From the NCBI GenBank assembly GCA_022036555.1, contig CM039139.1:16867377-16931376 (forward strand): a stretch of DNA of 64,000 nt, read 5' to 3'. This DNA is from Microstegium vimineum. Lineage: Eukaryota; Streptophyta; Magnoliopsida; Poales; Poaceae. Positions 11,501 to 23,172 of this stretch are shown piece by piece (the first letter of the stretch is position 1; the number at the start of each line of letters is the position of its first letter). Below the pieces are notes generated by a model, which saw only the letters and a list, made by a program, of their open reading frames with translations, searched no databases and was not told the origin of the DNA. Position numbers and translations under genes: made by a program.

Positions 11501-12361
11501 CATATTGAAAAATGTGGAATATGATGCTCTGAGGGTTATTTTCAACAAGTTCCAATCTGTCATATCATTTAAGCCCACAATGGTAACAATACTGTCCCCT
11601 GAGGTAAGAAATCCTGAGGCTTGTGAACTAGTGCTCTAATCACTAGACCATTCAAAGCATCATATTATCTTCTTCATTGTTTACTGCTCTTTCCTTGAGC
11701 AGGTTGCAGAAAAAGAATCAGAAGCTGGTGGGAAGATGGGTGACCTAGATTCTTATGAGATTGAAGGCGGCGAGACAAAATCAGAGATATTGCAGAATCT
11801 AGCTGAGTTCCAGTTTTCTTGTGTAAGTCTTTTGTGATCAATAAGGAGCTACGTGTAGATGTATTATCTGGGGAGAACTAACTATGCTTATCGTTCAAAG
11901 CAACAATTTTAATGTTGCTTTAGCAGTCTGTGTTGTATAAATATACAGTATATTTATTTTTTGGTTTGACCAGATAATTTTGTCTCTCGATGTAATATGT
12001 ATATTGCAATGTCTGGCTTACTGCAGGTCATGTACAATGGTGCCCTAGAGAATGCATGCAGTGAGCTTGGAGCCCGTATGTCTGCCATGGACAGCTCTAG
12101 CAGAAATGCTGGTGATATGCTTGATCGTCTCACTCTCACTTACAACAGGTTTGTTTTCGCCAACTAGCACCTTTTTATGCGAGCATATTGTGAAGCTCCA
12201 TGACCACATGAAATGCATGCATTAGCAATAGCAGAACACAAAAAAGGATTTTAGAAGGTACTGATCCCTATCCCTCATTTTCTATATTCAGGACACGCCA
12301 AGCATCCATCACCACAGAGCTTACTGAAATTATATCTGGTGCATCAGCCCTTGAAGGATAG
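8566..12361 (+). CDS. ATPC: Mitochondrial F1-ATP synthase gamma subunit
   Basis: The gene encodes the central rotor-shaft subunit of mitochondrial F1, which turns inside the alpha3-beta3 ring and couples proton flow to ATP synthesis. Nine exons: 8566-8684, 9133-9176, 9267-9419, 10557-10670, 10756-10883, 11481-11603, 11703-11822, 12027-12148, 12292-12361. They join in frame for 330 residues, normal for the family. Residues 1 to about 45 (MAMAALRREGRR onward) form an Arg/Ala/Ser-rich mitochondrial presequence. The conserved N-terminal helix contains RMKSVKNIQKITKAMKMVAA. The middle has SDKGLCGGINS. The C-terminal helix has SSSRNAGDMLDRLTLTYNR and the protein ends ISGASALEG. No chloroplast-type regulatory cysteine insert is seen. 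The first ATG is chosen because it starts the typical MAMA presequence. A hAT MITE lies in intron 3. Confidence 0.96.
9533..10008. mobile_element. Non-autonomous hAT element, 460 bp, in ATP synthase intron 3
   Basis: The element spans 9541-10000 and starts CAATGTTTTCAAGTC, with the exact reverse complement at its right end. It is flanked by 8-bp duplications GATCGGTC (9533-9540) and GATCTGTC (10001-10008), which match at seven of eight bases. Subterminal arrays of CGATTAGTCG-like motifs are typical of hAT transposase-binding regions. The centre is an AT microsatellite. It has no coding sequence. Confidence 0.85.
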
Positions 12362-12940
12362 TGAAGAGACTTTGTGGACTTTTTCCTTTTCCTGTTGTGT
12401 TCCTCTTCCATGAAGGCTTCTTTTCTTCTGGAAGCTCAGTTTCAACCCTTTTCATTTCACTTTTCCTTGAGAAACACTCTCATGCTTTGTTGCAATAATT
12501 AGGCCAACGACAATGGTGGTGCCGGGCGCCCTTGGCACATTGCAAAAAGAATGTTCAACAGCTATGGTGAATGGCTGGTTTTCATAAATGATGACGATCA
12601 ATATATGTATTTTGCACATGATTAGCAAGTTCATGTTGTATTGGTGGTCTGACAAATGTCTGCCAAATTGAGCTATTTAACGATATATACTGCTTCATTA
12701 ATAACATGTTCAATCTGAACTTTCATCATTTTTTCAGTTCGAGAATCTATTTTTTATTTTGATGTTACATGCTAGAACATCTATTGTCAATCTTTTCACG
12801 TTTTGACTGTCATGTTTTACTACTACCGGGTTACTTGAGACAGTTGTTGTGTCTCGACAAATAGTGAAACCTTGGTGGTTGGATACATAGGGACACTGTT
12901 TATACTGGTTTAGGCTCTCAACGTGGTCGAGTAATAACCT
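12362..12940. other. 3' flank of the ATP synthase gene
   Basis: The first 200-300 bp after the stop codon are probably the 3' UTR. From about 12840 the sequence resembles degenerate retroelement DNA (motif CACTGTTTATACTGGTTTAGG). No gene is seen. Confidence 0.4.
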
Positions 12941-13071
12941 TATGTCCAATTGGGTTTTTTATTATTGCTTTAATACAGGATGTGTCCAGTTGGGTTGTTT
13001 ATTATTGCTCTGGTTTCGTAGATGTGTCCAGTTGGGTTGTTTATTATTGCCCTGGTTTCTTAATACAGGAT
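12941..13071. repeat. Three tandem copies of a 40-48-bp unit
   Basis: Units at 12941-12980, 12981-13022 and 13023-13070 share TGTGTCCAGTTGGGTTGTTT followed by ATTATTGC. The third unit ends like the first (TTAATACAGGA). They lie in degenerate repeat DNA and are not coding. Confidence 0.8.
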
Positions 13072-13420
13072 GTGTATGTCGCTCTGCGTGTTGGATGTTA
13101 TGTTATACTTAGTGTCCTTTTGGGTGTACCCTCACCAGCCCTTTATAATCCAGAAACCGATCACCTTTATAATCTAGAAACCGATCGAGGATTAGATCTA
13201 TTCCTACTCGGGTACAAGTTCATAGTCCTAGGCTATCTTCCTTCCTTTGCCGTATCCGAATGGTATTCGAGCCTCAGGTTTGCCTTCCTTCGTGGGCCGT
13301 GTGGCGGAGGCCCAATACTCGGTAGGCCTTCCTTTGTGGGCCGTGTGGCGGAGGCCCAATACTCGGTAGTTAGGTCAATGGGTACCCTATAGGACACCCC
13401 ATCGATAGACTGATTCTATT
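13072..13420. repeat. Degenerate transposon DNA with two short direct repeats
   Basis: A 44-bp unit containing GTGGGCCGTGTGGCGGAGGC is repeated in tandem at 13282-13325 and 13326-13369. A shorter pair (CTTTATAATC.AGAAACCGATC) lies near 13140-13190. The context looks like a decayed LTR retroelement, but the family cannot be named. The 136-residue open frame across it is repeat-derived. Confidence 0.5.
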
Positions 13421-14877
13421 CTTGGACCTTTATGTGCGATCCTTGATGCAATTGCCCAATTCCACTGGCGATTTGGATTTAGATTACTACATCTATCTTC
13501 TCAAGTTGTGAGCTTGTGACATGATGTTAACACTAAAACCATATGTCGTACAAATCCAGTGTGGAACACTTTCAAAATATGGCCACACATCACTAATCTT
13601 CGAATGCTAGAGTCTAGTTTTCTTATGTTATTTTTATTTAAATTTAAATTAAATTGATTCTTTGTAAAAGTCCCACACAGTTTCGAATACTCTCCCCTAT
13701 TCTACTCTCTCTTCCAAAAATTGCAATGATGGTGTTTGTAGAGATATATTTGTAATTTATCACTAACTTTGATCTTTTCATCAAAGCCCTAGAAGTGCAC
13801 TCCTATTTCCCTTGACCCTTCTTTGGACATCCACCCTCCCTAATGGTTGGTCTCAAGCTTTCTTGGCTTAAGACTTCCTTAAGTTACCCACAACTCAAAA
13901 CTAGATAGTTTCTATGTTCATCAATCATGTGTCAATTAAGCAAAGTGGTGACACTGACATGGTATTAGAACTAAAGAAAAGAGAAAGAAATATTTTCTTA
14001 GATAAGAAACTATGTCTACGCCGAATCAAGATATGAAGACATGTGATAGGTAAATGGAGAGAAGATATATGATTGAACAAATTTTTTAAGAAACTATCCA
14101 TTGAGAACATGACTTCTATTTCAAGTGTCTACTTGATTTTGCAAGTATAGAAACTACCATCCTCTATCCTAAGTTATATGTTGTTTTGGCTTTCGGGTGA
14201 TATAATATATCTACTATGTCAATTTGTAAATTGAAACACGATAGATACCTCTTTATAGGTTGGGAGTATCCTTAGAACAATCCATTTTGTATAAGATCAT
14301 CACCAAAGCCTTGTAAAAGTCTTTTTTTTGCACATTTTAAATGTTCTTAAAAACATGTGGGATTGTTTTAGTAGTTTGAGAAGGATATATAGCCTGCCAT
14401 TTCTTAACCTAGCTTGTTGAAAATGCGCTTGACAACCATATATAAGTACATCTTGCATTGCAAATGACAAAGCTTTCCTGTCCAATTAACTAGGCGGGTT
14501 CGATTTTAAATATCAACCAAACACACCATTCGGGTTACATGGAGATGTGGAGAAAGTCTTAGGACTCATATTTTTTTCTCCAAACTCTTGATATCCTTAG
14601 AAACTTGAAGATTATGTGGAGATATGGAGCTCATCCACATTTGGAGATGGACATGGATCACAAACTAGGAAATCAATAAGCTAGATTTCTCAATGTTATC
14701 TTCACACTGAACATGCTATAAAACTCGGGACTGAAAACCGGATTTCTGAATGTTATCTTCACATACTCGTCCTTTTGAGCGGTGACTTGTGAGCTCGAAA
14801 AAGAAAGAAAAGAAAAGGAGAGATTTTTACATGTATGTCATCAAAAAAGTTGGTAATTACACATAAGACAATAAAAA
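13421..14877. other. AT-rich intergenic DNA
   Basis: I see no gene, RNA gene or well-bounded element here. Short open frames lack codon bias and known motifs. Confidence 0.5.
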
Positions 14878-15415
14878 AGATGAATTCTCACAGGTGTCAC
14901 TGCTCTGAACTCTTTTGCATTCCACTCAACTACGGTTAGATTTATCTCTAATAATGTTAAATTGTAGTTGTGAAAAATAAAAATCCTTACATCTAAATAT
15001 GTCATTAATTTTTTTTAGTATCTTAACAACTTGAAATGAAAAAAAACTCAGAACTAGAAAATTATAGATCTCACTGAGATCTTCAATTTTCATATAAAAA
15101 TATTTTCATTCAATTACGTATAAAAAATGTATGATTTTCCTAACACATATTAATCATATCAAATCATATATATTTTTATAAAAAATAAATGAAGATAATT
15201 TTTATACGAAAATTGTAGATCTTAGCGACATCAACAACTTTTTAGTTCTGAGATTTTTCATTTGAAGTCGTAATATGCTAAAAAATAATTAATAACATAT
15301 TTAGATGTATGAGTGTTTTTTTATTTTTTTACTGATACAATTTAATATCGTTAGAGACAAATCTGACTATAGTGGTGTAGAGAGAGTTCAAAGCTGTGAG
15401 AATTCAATTTTTTGA
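14878..15415. repeat. Long foldback (inverted-repeat) element, arms about 240 bp
   Basis: The left arm (about 14878-15112) starts near TGAATTCTCACAG. It is matched by the reverse complement of the right arm (about 15168-15415, ending CTGTGAGAATTCA). Shared blocks include ACATCTAAATATGT, TTGAAATGAA/TTCAAATGAA and CTCAGAACTA. Similarity is high but imperfect, with a short AT-rich loop. No protein is encoded. It may be a foldback or Mutator-type MITE. A transcript across it would form a long hairpin. Confidence 0.75.
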
Positions 15416-15425
15416 TGGTTATATA

Positions 15426-15643
15426 TACTTTCTCCGTTTTAAAATATAATTTATTTGACTTTTTTTACTCTAAATTTGATCACTCGTCTTATTTAAAAAA
15501 ATTGTATAAATATAATTAAATTTAGATTATTTATTAAATAAGTAAGCCATAGCAAAAGAAGTGAAAATTTGCAAAGAAAAATTGAATAAAATGAGTGGTT
15601 AAGTTTGAGGTTAAAAAAATGGAACGAATTATAATTTGGAGCC
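15426..15643. mobile_element. Probable Stowaway-type MITE upstream of RIK
   Basis: The left end TACTTTCTCCGTTTTAAAAT resembles the Stowaway end CTCCCTCCGTTCCAAA. The right end, with ATGGAACGAATTATAATTTGG, is its rough reverse complement. The TA target duplication is not clean. The element ends about 180 bp before the RIK start codon. Confidence 0.5.
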
Positions 15644-15819
15644 GATAAAAGTCCCTGAAAAGAAACAGCACCGACGGCTACGCGGGCAAGGGGCAACGCA
15701 TCCAGGCGGCCAGGCCTCACCGGGTCATCGCCTCATCGGCTCATCGCCCTAGCCTCCCCCCGCCCGGCTGTGCCCGTCCCCTTCCCCTTGATTCATCCGG
15801 GAACCCACCCGTCGCGCCC

Positions 15820-18800
15820 ATGACGGAGGACCGAGCGCACAAGGTTGCCGACGAGCCCGCCGCCGCAGGCAGGCAAAGACCTGAAAGGTACCAGCCCCCC
15901 TCCCTCCCTCGCTCTCCTATCCGTCACGGTCATCGATTTGCGAAACCTGGTGTTCTGCCCGCCACTCTTGCGGTTGAGACGGGGGTTGGGGATGCCTAAC
16001 CGCTGAAACATGTGCGCTTCTTCTTTAGGAAGAAGAGGAAGTGGGATCAGCCCGCGGAGGACTTGGTCTCCGCGGCGGTGACGGCTGCTGCCGTGGCGGG
16101 GATGCCTGTGATGAATTTCGGTGCTCTTCATGGCGTTGCACCGCCCGGCGTCACTGCGTATGGAGCTGCTACATTGCCGAGTGTAGTCACTGTTCCATAT
16201 TCGTTGCCGCCCCATATTGCGCCATTGGTGCTCCAGAATGCTGCTGCTGCTGCAGTTCAGAAATTGAGTCAGGTGTGATTTAGTTTCTCATACCATACTG
16301 TTTTTAAGCTCTGAGAGGACTATTATAATATAGGGTTATCTGAGTGCATCTATGTCACGACTTATGTATGTCTATTTTTTACTATTAGGCAAAAATACCA
16401 GATGAGGTCATTGCGCGGGAAATTGTTATAAACGACGCAGATCCATCTGTGCGATATAAGCTTACAAAACGACAAACACAAGAAGAGGTAAATCCTTAAC
16501 CAGACAAGTCTAGGTTACTGTTGAACTCTGTTCCTTCTAAAACATTGTATTCATATATGTTAAGATCAAATAAGGTACTTATGATGATCCTGATACTTAA
16601 CAGATTCAGAGATGCACAAACACTGTCATCATTACCAGGTATAATCTGACATGCCCTCTTGGTTTTGACGGTCCATTCCTGAGACTACTTGTTTTACCTT
16701 GTAAGGGGAAAATATCACCCTCCAAATGAACATCCTGATGGTGAGAAGCCACTCTATCTACATATCTCTGCTGGATCTCAGGTAAATATTATTCTTTCCG
16801 TCGAATTCCGTTTCCCTTCATTTTATTGTGAACATAAGAACTTTGGTGATATATACCTGAAATTTCTGCACTGCATCAGTTATTTAATCAGTTGTATGAC
16901 TATATAATGGACCATTTTATGGCTGTCTGCGTGCATTAACTGTTACTGGAAGATCTCATTGTGTTTCCATCTTGTCTTTTCTTGTTTTTAACTATGATCA
17001 TGTTGCCAATTATCTTATTGGTCTTTTATTTTCAATAATACTATGTCAAATACAGCGTACTGACTTGATCACCATGTTAAAGTTATGGAACTGTCATGTC
17101 TGCCTTGAGTTGACTATTGATTGTTTAACTGCTACTGCTTATGGCGTTAAACTGTGAACTTGTTTAACTGCTACTGCTTATAAGGGCGTTAAACTGTGAA
17201 CTAAGGACCTAGGGATTATGAATTTTAAAACTACCTTTGAAGATCTTAAAGATCTCAACCCATGACTGAAGTTTTCTAGTAAACAGGGAGTCAGGGAGGC
17301 TAAAAGGGAGTGGACTTTCATGCCTTATTTTGGTTTGAGGAATCACTCAATTCTAGATGGGGTCATGAGTCCATTCCTCAAATTTGGTAGCATGACTCCA
17401 TTCCTCAATCCTCATACTGTACTAATTATTAGCTTGTGAGCAATGAGGTGATGATGGATCAACCCATTCCATTCAACAAACCAATAAAAAAAGTGAGGAC
17501 TGAGAAGATGATGAAGTAACTCACTCCTCAAACCTAACACTCTATAAATGTTGTAAAACAGTGATTGTGCCAATGCATATAGTAGTCATACACTAGTTTT
17601 ACTTTTTTTGGGAACTGGGATTTAACATATATCTGCTTGTTAGGCATAATGCAATCTAATTGTGATGATATTTCCCTTTAATGTTTTAATTTCGAATCAT
17701 CATCCGTATCATAACAAAAAAAGTGCATGATATCAGTGCCAGGGCCACTGTCATAAGTAGCAGCATGCAACTATTTTTTGTAGTCTATATTCAATCCTGT
17801 ATAAACATTCCTTGTAGTTGTAGTGATAAGATAATAATATGCATTTGAACTCTCAATAGTTGAAAGATACCGCTGAGCGCATCAAGGCAGTTGACCGTGC
17901 AGCTTCAATGATTGAGGAAATATTGAAACAAGGAACCATCTCAGAGTCTATATCGGCCCCTTTCTCCTCTAGTGGTGGACAGGTATCCACTATATCTCCA
18001 TATCATGAGCAAGTTTACCCATTTTTGGGAGCGAATGGGGATTGGTGTAGTATGTTTGCTGTACTACTCTATAACAAATTCTGCTCGAGAAATTTAACTT
18101 CGTCTCTATTCATCTTTCACAGGCTGTTCGTCCTTTTAGTGCTTCGATATTTCCTGGTTTTGATGCAGATCCATCATTGAATATCGCAGCTCGAATCCGT
18201 GGTCCAAATGTATGTTTTTTGTAGAACTATATGTGATCCTGGTTTTATTTGATCATTTTGTTATTAGCATATCTTAGTTTATTTTTGTTAATTACTCAAT
18301 TTATGTGCTGTTTTCTTTCATTTTTTTGAAAGATCTGATCATAAAGCTTTCTCTGACATCCCAATTTGGATGGGAGAAACTGCTTTTGTGCTGTTGGTGC
18401 TTGTGCTCTTTTGTTATTATAGGATCAGTACATAAATCATATCATGAGAGAAACAGGAGTCACTGTTGTACTAAGAGGGGAAGATTCAGAGAATCTTGGC
18501 AGTTGTCATGTTGAAGGTTGGTGATTATTTTGATAGCTTCTAGGAACTCCTGATTGTAGGCTTACATTTTATTCTATAACATCCTTTGTAGCCTCACAAC
18601 AACCTCTACACCTATACCTCACAAGTATGCATTTAAAGAACCTAGAAGCTGCAAAAGTTTTGGCAGAGAACCTCCTGGATACAATAGCAGCAGAATTTGG
18701 TGCTTCCAGGTATGCAAATTTGCTAATGTTCAATTAAATGTTTTTTTTTGCTTGCACATTTACCATTTTATGAGAAAAATGAGAAATACAGTACAACCTT

Positions 18801-21800
18801 TGCATCCGCATTCTCACCTTCTTGGTTAAATATTTGGTTTGCTTATTCATTATCTCATCTTGATGTTATCAGCTTTGAGCTTTGAAATTACTTATTTTCT
18901 TATTTTTGATATTGGATCCTACAACAGAAGTCTTATCATTTCATTTTATTAATACCTTTTTTCGACAGAATTTCTTCTTCAAATGTATATGGTGCTGTAC
19001 CACCTCCTCAGCAGTTGTTAGCTGATACCGACACCTCAGGAGCGAAATCAGATGTTCACTTTACTTTAGGGCCCAATGTGTTATCAGGAGCTCCACATCC
19101 CTTTGCATCTACTGGAGTTATTACTCCTGTTGTTGCTCCTGCAGTGACAGTGCAATCAGGGGCTCCAACATATTTTGGGGTTCCACCACCGAGTAACATG
19201 GCCTGTCCTATTCCTCCAGTAAATGGTGGGGCATTTTACAGTGGTTATGGGGACATTTATCCCAAGCAACTCCATTGCAGCAGGTGGCTTTCACACTCAA
19301 GCATGCCTCATCATCGGCAGCTCAGGCTGTTCCTGTGGCGTCCACACCACCAAGCATGACGATAAAGGAGAACTCAACCTTGGATGTGGAGATGGATAAA
19401 CGTTCCCGAAGAAAATTCCAGGAACTACCGATTTCAAAGGGACCAGCAACAGAAAGTCAGGTACAGTTAGTTATGTTTTTCTTTCTGATATAGCCTCGAC
19501 TTAATTCTTAACTACAGGAGCTATAACAGCCTTTTTAAGATATTTTGTGAGAGCGAATAGGTCTCGGAAATTGGTAGATTAATATGAGTTCAGGGGGTAC
19601 AATATATAGGTAAGGATCATGTAGGGTTCATAGAATACACCCAATCAATGGTGATCCTTGCCTAATCTGAGATCAACTACCATAACCGCTAGAGGCAGCC
19701 CAGCCATCAGGCTTGGGCGCCAAGGCCCATATAGCCAGCCCATAGGTGCCTATTCTAACATTTTGTATATACTTGTTCTGCTGTCCCCTCTGCCCTCTAT
19801 TCACCTCCTTTTCTCTGTATTACCTCTCATGTGATGATTAATCTAAATTCCATTGCTACCCCTTCCTTCCCTGTGGTGTTCACTAGATGCCTATCCTGAT
19901 TTGATAACATCTTCCCTACTCTCATCCTTGTTTGTTCTCTCCTTTCTTAGCTTGGCTTGTACCATATTTTGATAGCCCATTGACTCTTATCAACACAACT
20001 TCCAAGGCAATTTCGGAATCCCTGGCATATTTGCTTTTGTTTGTAACTTTGGTGTACACTGTTGCTCTGTCAACTACAAGAAAAACTTTGTATCACATTG
20101 CGACATCTATTAACATCAAAATGTTCTTCATAAAAATATTGCCCTTTTGTTCATGATGCCGCCTTGAAACAAGGGAAACACTTTTGATTGACCGAGAGAT
20201 TTGATGCAATACAGCAAATATTCCACATGCAATCTTACTGTTTAGTTCTTGTTTAGCACCTTGGAAATTAATTACTACTATAAATATAAATCTGACTTGT
20301 TTTGAAGGAAAGGAACTTTGCTTGCTCCTGTAGTTCTTTCAGTTCTCTTAATGGAGACTACAATCCAAATTTAACAATACTGTTAAAAGCAATAGTTGGA
20401 TTGCCAGATTGGTATCATCGTTTTCTATTGTATTCTTTTATCTGCTTCTAACAGCTCATTTCATTCCAGGTATTTTCTCTGACCTTGTCTGAAGCTCACA
20501 GGTGGCAATACATGTGTGATTTTTCACAGGATTGTAACAAGTTGGAGTTTACATTAGCTGTGGAGTGTACTGACAAGATGCAGAGCTCTTCAAATATCTT
20601 GTTACTTTTGTCAGCAATAGAAGTTTAACCTTTGCGTTTGATCTGTTTCTGTTCACTTACAGAGTTCACTAGTGTTGATTAACATTGCTAGCATGCCTTA
20701 AGTTTTGAAACTGGTTGGTTGGTGTAAGTCTTGTTATTAGTTGATCAGTTAATATATGGTTGTCAGTAGGTTTTGATACATTTTATTTCTTTCCACTCTT
20801 TGGAGAAAGTTTGCATAAATCTTCTCATTCAGTGGAAGTTTCAAGCAATATAAATATACATATTACAAATAGTCCTTCCATACAAAACTTCACTTAGTTA
20901 AGCTGACTCAGATACCCAGGCTGTTGTTAATTTGCTGCACTGTCTCCTACACTTATGTGTATATCTTTGTTATGTTATTAGACTCACCCAATATTGAAAT
21001 TATATTTACAGCATATCTGCTTCTATCTTTCAAAATTAAGATAACATTCTGAACCTGTCAAGAGTCATGCTAACTAGTATTGTGCTTCCATATGAAATAT
21101 GCTCATATTTGTGTTGTGTATGCAAAATTGTTTCTGATTTCATTCTTATGCATGCCATTGTGCATTACCTACTCTAACACACAGAAATTTGATGGATGAG
21201 TGTTCTTGTTTTCTTTCATCTTTCCAGAACTCACAACAGGGGTGCAAATTTGTTAAGACAGGTTTAGATAGTTTAGGTAACAGGAGCTCATCAATTGCAC
21301 CTCCAAAGAAAGTTCATCCTGGATCAAATGCAATGCTTCCGCCAGAAGAAGCGGATATGTCATCACATCTCTCTATATCCACTAAGATGACACCACCACC
21401 CCTGACGAGCATGCTGCTGCTGCCACCCAAAGACATGCCACCGCCACCGTCCAAGAGCATGCCTCCGCCGCCGCCACCCAAAAACATGCTACCACCACCA
21501 TCTAAGAGCATGCCTCCACCGCCACCAAAATTTCCTTCAGATGAGTTATTGTCAAGAAACGAGAACAAGACTTTTGCTTTAAAGGAGCTGACAGCACCTC
21601 CAAAGCCCCTGGATGCAAGATCACTCTTGCCATCTCAACGACGGCCAAAGGAGCCTGAGGAACAAACAAAAGGCGCACATGTGTCTGGTAATATTGCACA
21701 CAATAATTTTCTTTGTGCTTAGGATATGGTTTAACTTCGCTAATTTACATATTATCTTTGGTGTTCATTTATAGATACTTTGCTTAAACTTATTGATTAT

Positions 21801-21899
21801 GGAGATGATGACGATGACGAAGATATTGATGTGACAGACAACATACTTAAGGGCAATCCAACTCCTGGTTCAGAGCAGAAACCATTTTGGGCTGTTTGA
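15820..21899 (+). CDS. RIK: RIK: KH-domain protein that interacts with ROUGH SHEATH2/AS1-type MYB, with one frameshift
   Basis: Twelve exons: 15820-15887, 16029-16272, 16389-16487, 16604-16638, 16706-16781, 17860-17982, 18123-18209, 18423-18516, 18592-18709, 18969-19460, 21228-21687, 21775-21899. They give about 673 residues if one missing base is allowed. The N-terminus has a basic KKRKWDQPAED motif as in splicing-factor-1-like proteins. An SF1-like KH region spans about residues 105-215 (with ITRGKYHPPNE). A second RNA-binding-like block near 235-300 has the loop RIRGPNDQYI. A Met/Pro-rich tract (SKSMPPPPP repeats) lies at about 533-580, then an acidic tail ending PFWAV. In maize and Arabidopsis RIK binds RS2/AS1 in knox gene silencing. 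Exon 10 is one base short at the C run 19261-19263, near residue 412; the frame after it continues as a normal RIK sequence. Confidence 0.92.
17122..17203. repeat. Two tandem copies of a 39-43-bp unit in a RIK intron
   Basis: TGTTTAACTGCTACTGCTTA followed by GGCGTTAAACTGTGAACT occurs at about 17122-17160 and again at 17161-17203, where a few extra bases are inserted. This is a recent local duplication in intron 5. Confidence 0.85.
17332..17532. mobile_element. Probable MITE in RIK intron 5
   Basis: The left end GGTTTGAGGAATCACTCA pairs with the right end, whose reverse complement reads GGTTTGAGGAGTGAGT. The interval is about 200 bp and holds more inverted blocks (GAGTCCATTCCTCAA). No TSD is certain. 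A Tourist-like type is likely. Confidence 0.55.
19461..21227. other. Long intron of RIK (1.77 kb)
   Basis: This intron has consensus GT...AG ends. A GC-richer patch near 19650-19750 may be an old repeat fragment. No exon, nested gene or clear element is recognised. Confidence 0.6.
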
Positions 21900-22754
21900 A
21901 ACGGGGTCTGCTAACGTAGTCTAGTGTGAAATCAAAATTGCTGATGAGGATGCTTGCTGCCCTGATGCATCTTCTGAATCAAATAGGCAATCGACCTCCT
22001 TGTTCTTGTCCCGTAGCAATTCTAACAGGCAATGAGATTTCTTTGAACTTGCATTCATTGTGTTGTAGTCAAAATGAACCGTATGTTGTTTTGGCACCTT
22101 TTGTTTTTAGATTGGACCTTGGTTGCTGAACTTGTAAGATTTTAATGTTGGCATTACATTATATAATTTTTTGAGCCTGTAATTTTTGTATCCACTATAA
22201 TGCAAATTTAATTTCTGTAATCAACCTAGGGTCAGACATCGCGTGGAAGCACTTTCTTAGTTAAGGAAAATGGCAGGACATGTGCTATGGTAATTTTCAA
22301 ATCGGCTTCTCCTTGACATGTTCAAATTCAAGTTATTAATATATAGGAAGTCTAAGATGGAGATCTCGTGCAGTTATGACCAGACTGTCCTAGATCGGAT
22401 CCAAATACTATGGATATTCAGTTAAACCTTCAGTAATCACCGGACTAGACCAGATCAGATCCAAATACCCTTGATGTTCCCGTTTTCTTTTTGTACGATT
22501 ATTACATTGATATTCTGTTGCTTAACTGAGTACGACGCATCGATGCATGCATATACTGAATATGAAACTGGAGATCCATTCAAATGAATGTTATCTTTGT
22601 CATGAAATAGGTCCGAGTCTTTGACTTAAATAGCCATGTCCGTTGACGTCGAGGTGGTTGGCATTTGCTATTTGTCCAGTGGCTCATAGTTTATGCTTCT
22701 CATAAGTCGGTTTAAGTTATTTTGTCGTGAGAAAAATACTACATGGGCCAATTG
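21900..22754. other. RIK 3' UTR and intergenic DNA
   Basis: The first 300 bp after the stop codon are probably the 3' UTR. Near 22380-22490 a short block containing GATC.GATCCAAATAC occurs twice in direct orientation. No gene is seen. Confidence 0.5.
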
Positions 22755-22950
22755 TACTCTCCTTATCCTAAAATAACTGTTAATCTTGTTTTAAAAAAAA
22801 TAATTTTGACTAATTTTATAAAAAAAATTAAAAATATTGTTAGATAGATCATAATAAATTTATTTAAAAATATAAATATTACACATGTTTTCTATCAATC
22901 AAGTTAAATTTATGATAAAAATGACATTTGTTTTGGGACGGAGGGAACAT
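22755..22950. mobile_element. Stowaway-type MITE upstream of the purple acid phosphatase gene
   Basis: The left end is TA then CTCTCCTTATCCTAAAATAA. The right end is GTTTTGGGACGGAGGGA, the common grass Stowaway terminus. The inside is strongly AT-rich with runs of A and T. Length is about 190 bp, normal for the group. Confidence 0.7.
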
Positions 22951-23172
22951 TTTGTTTCAAAGAGGCCATGAGCTGAAAATTGCTTTTCAGAATGGCCTTC
23001 AGATTCGCCATTACTTTTGTATAAAGGTCGCACAACTCGCCCGTCAGGTTAGGCTTAGACGTCACTCTTTGATTGCCGACTACTCATATTCCATACTCAG
23101 ATACTCTATTGGCTCTCTTTTATTCCACAAAACGACGGTATACAGAAAGCAGGAGTTCATCAGCCGAGCACG

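Noticed and set aside
12941..13071. Three regular repeats that look CRISPR-like at first sight
   Set aside because: There are no unique spacers; the units are direct tandem copies in a plant nuclear genome.
21314..21568. Glycine-rich antisense frame opposite the RIK proline tract
   Set aside because: It is the mirror of CCN proline codons in a well-supported RIK exon.
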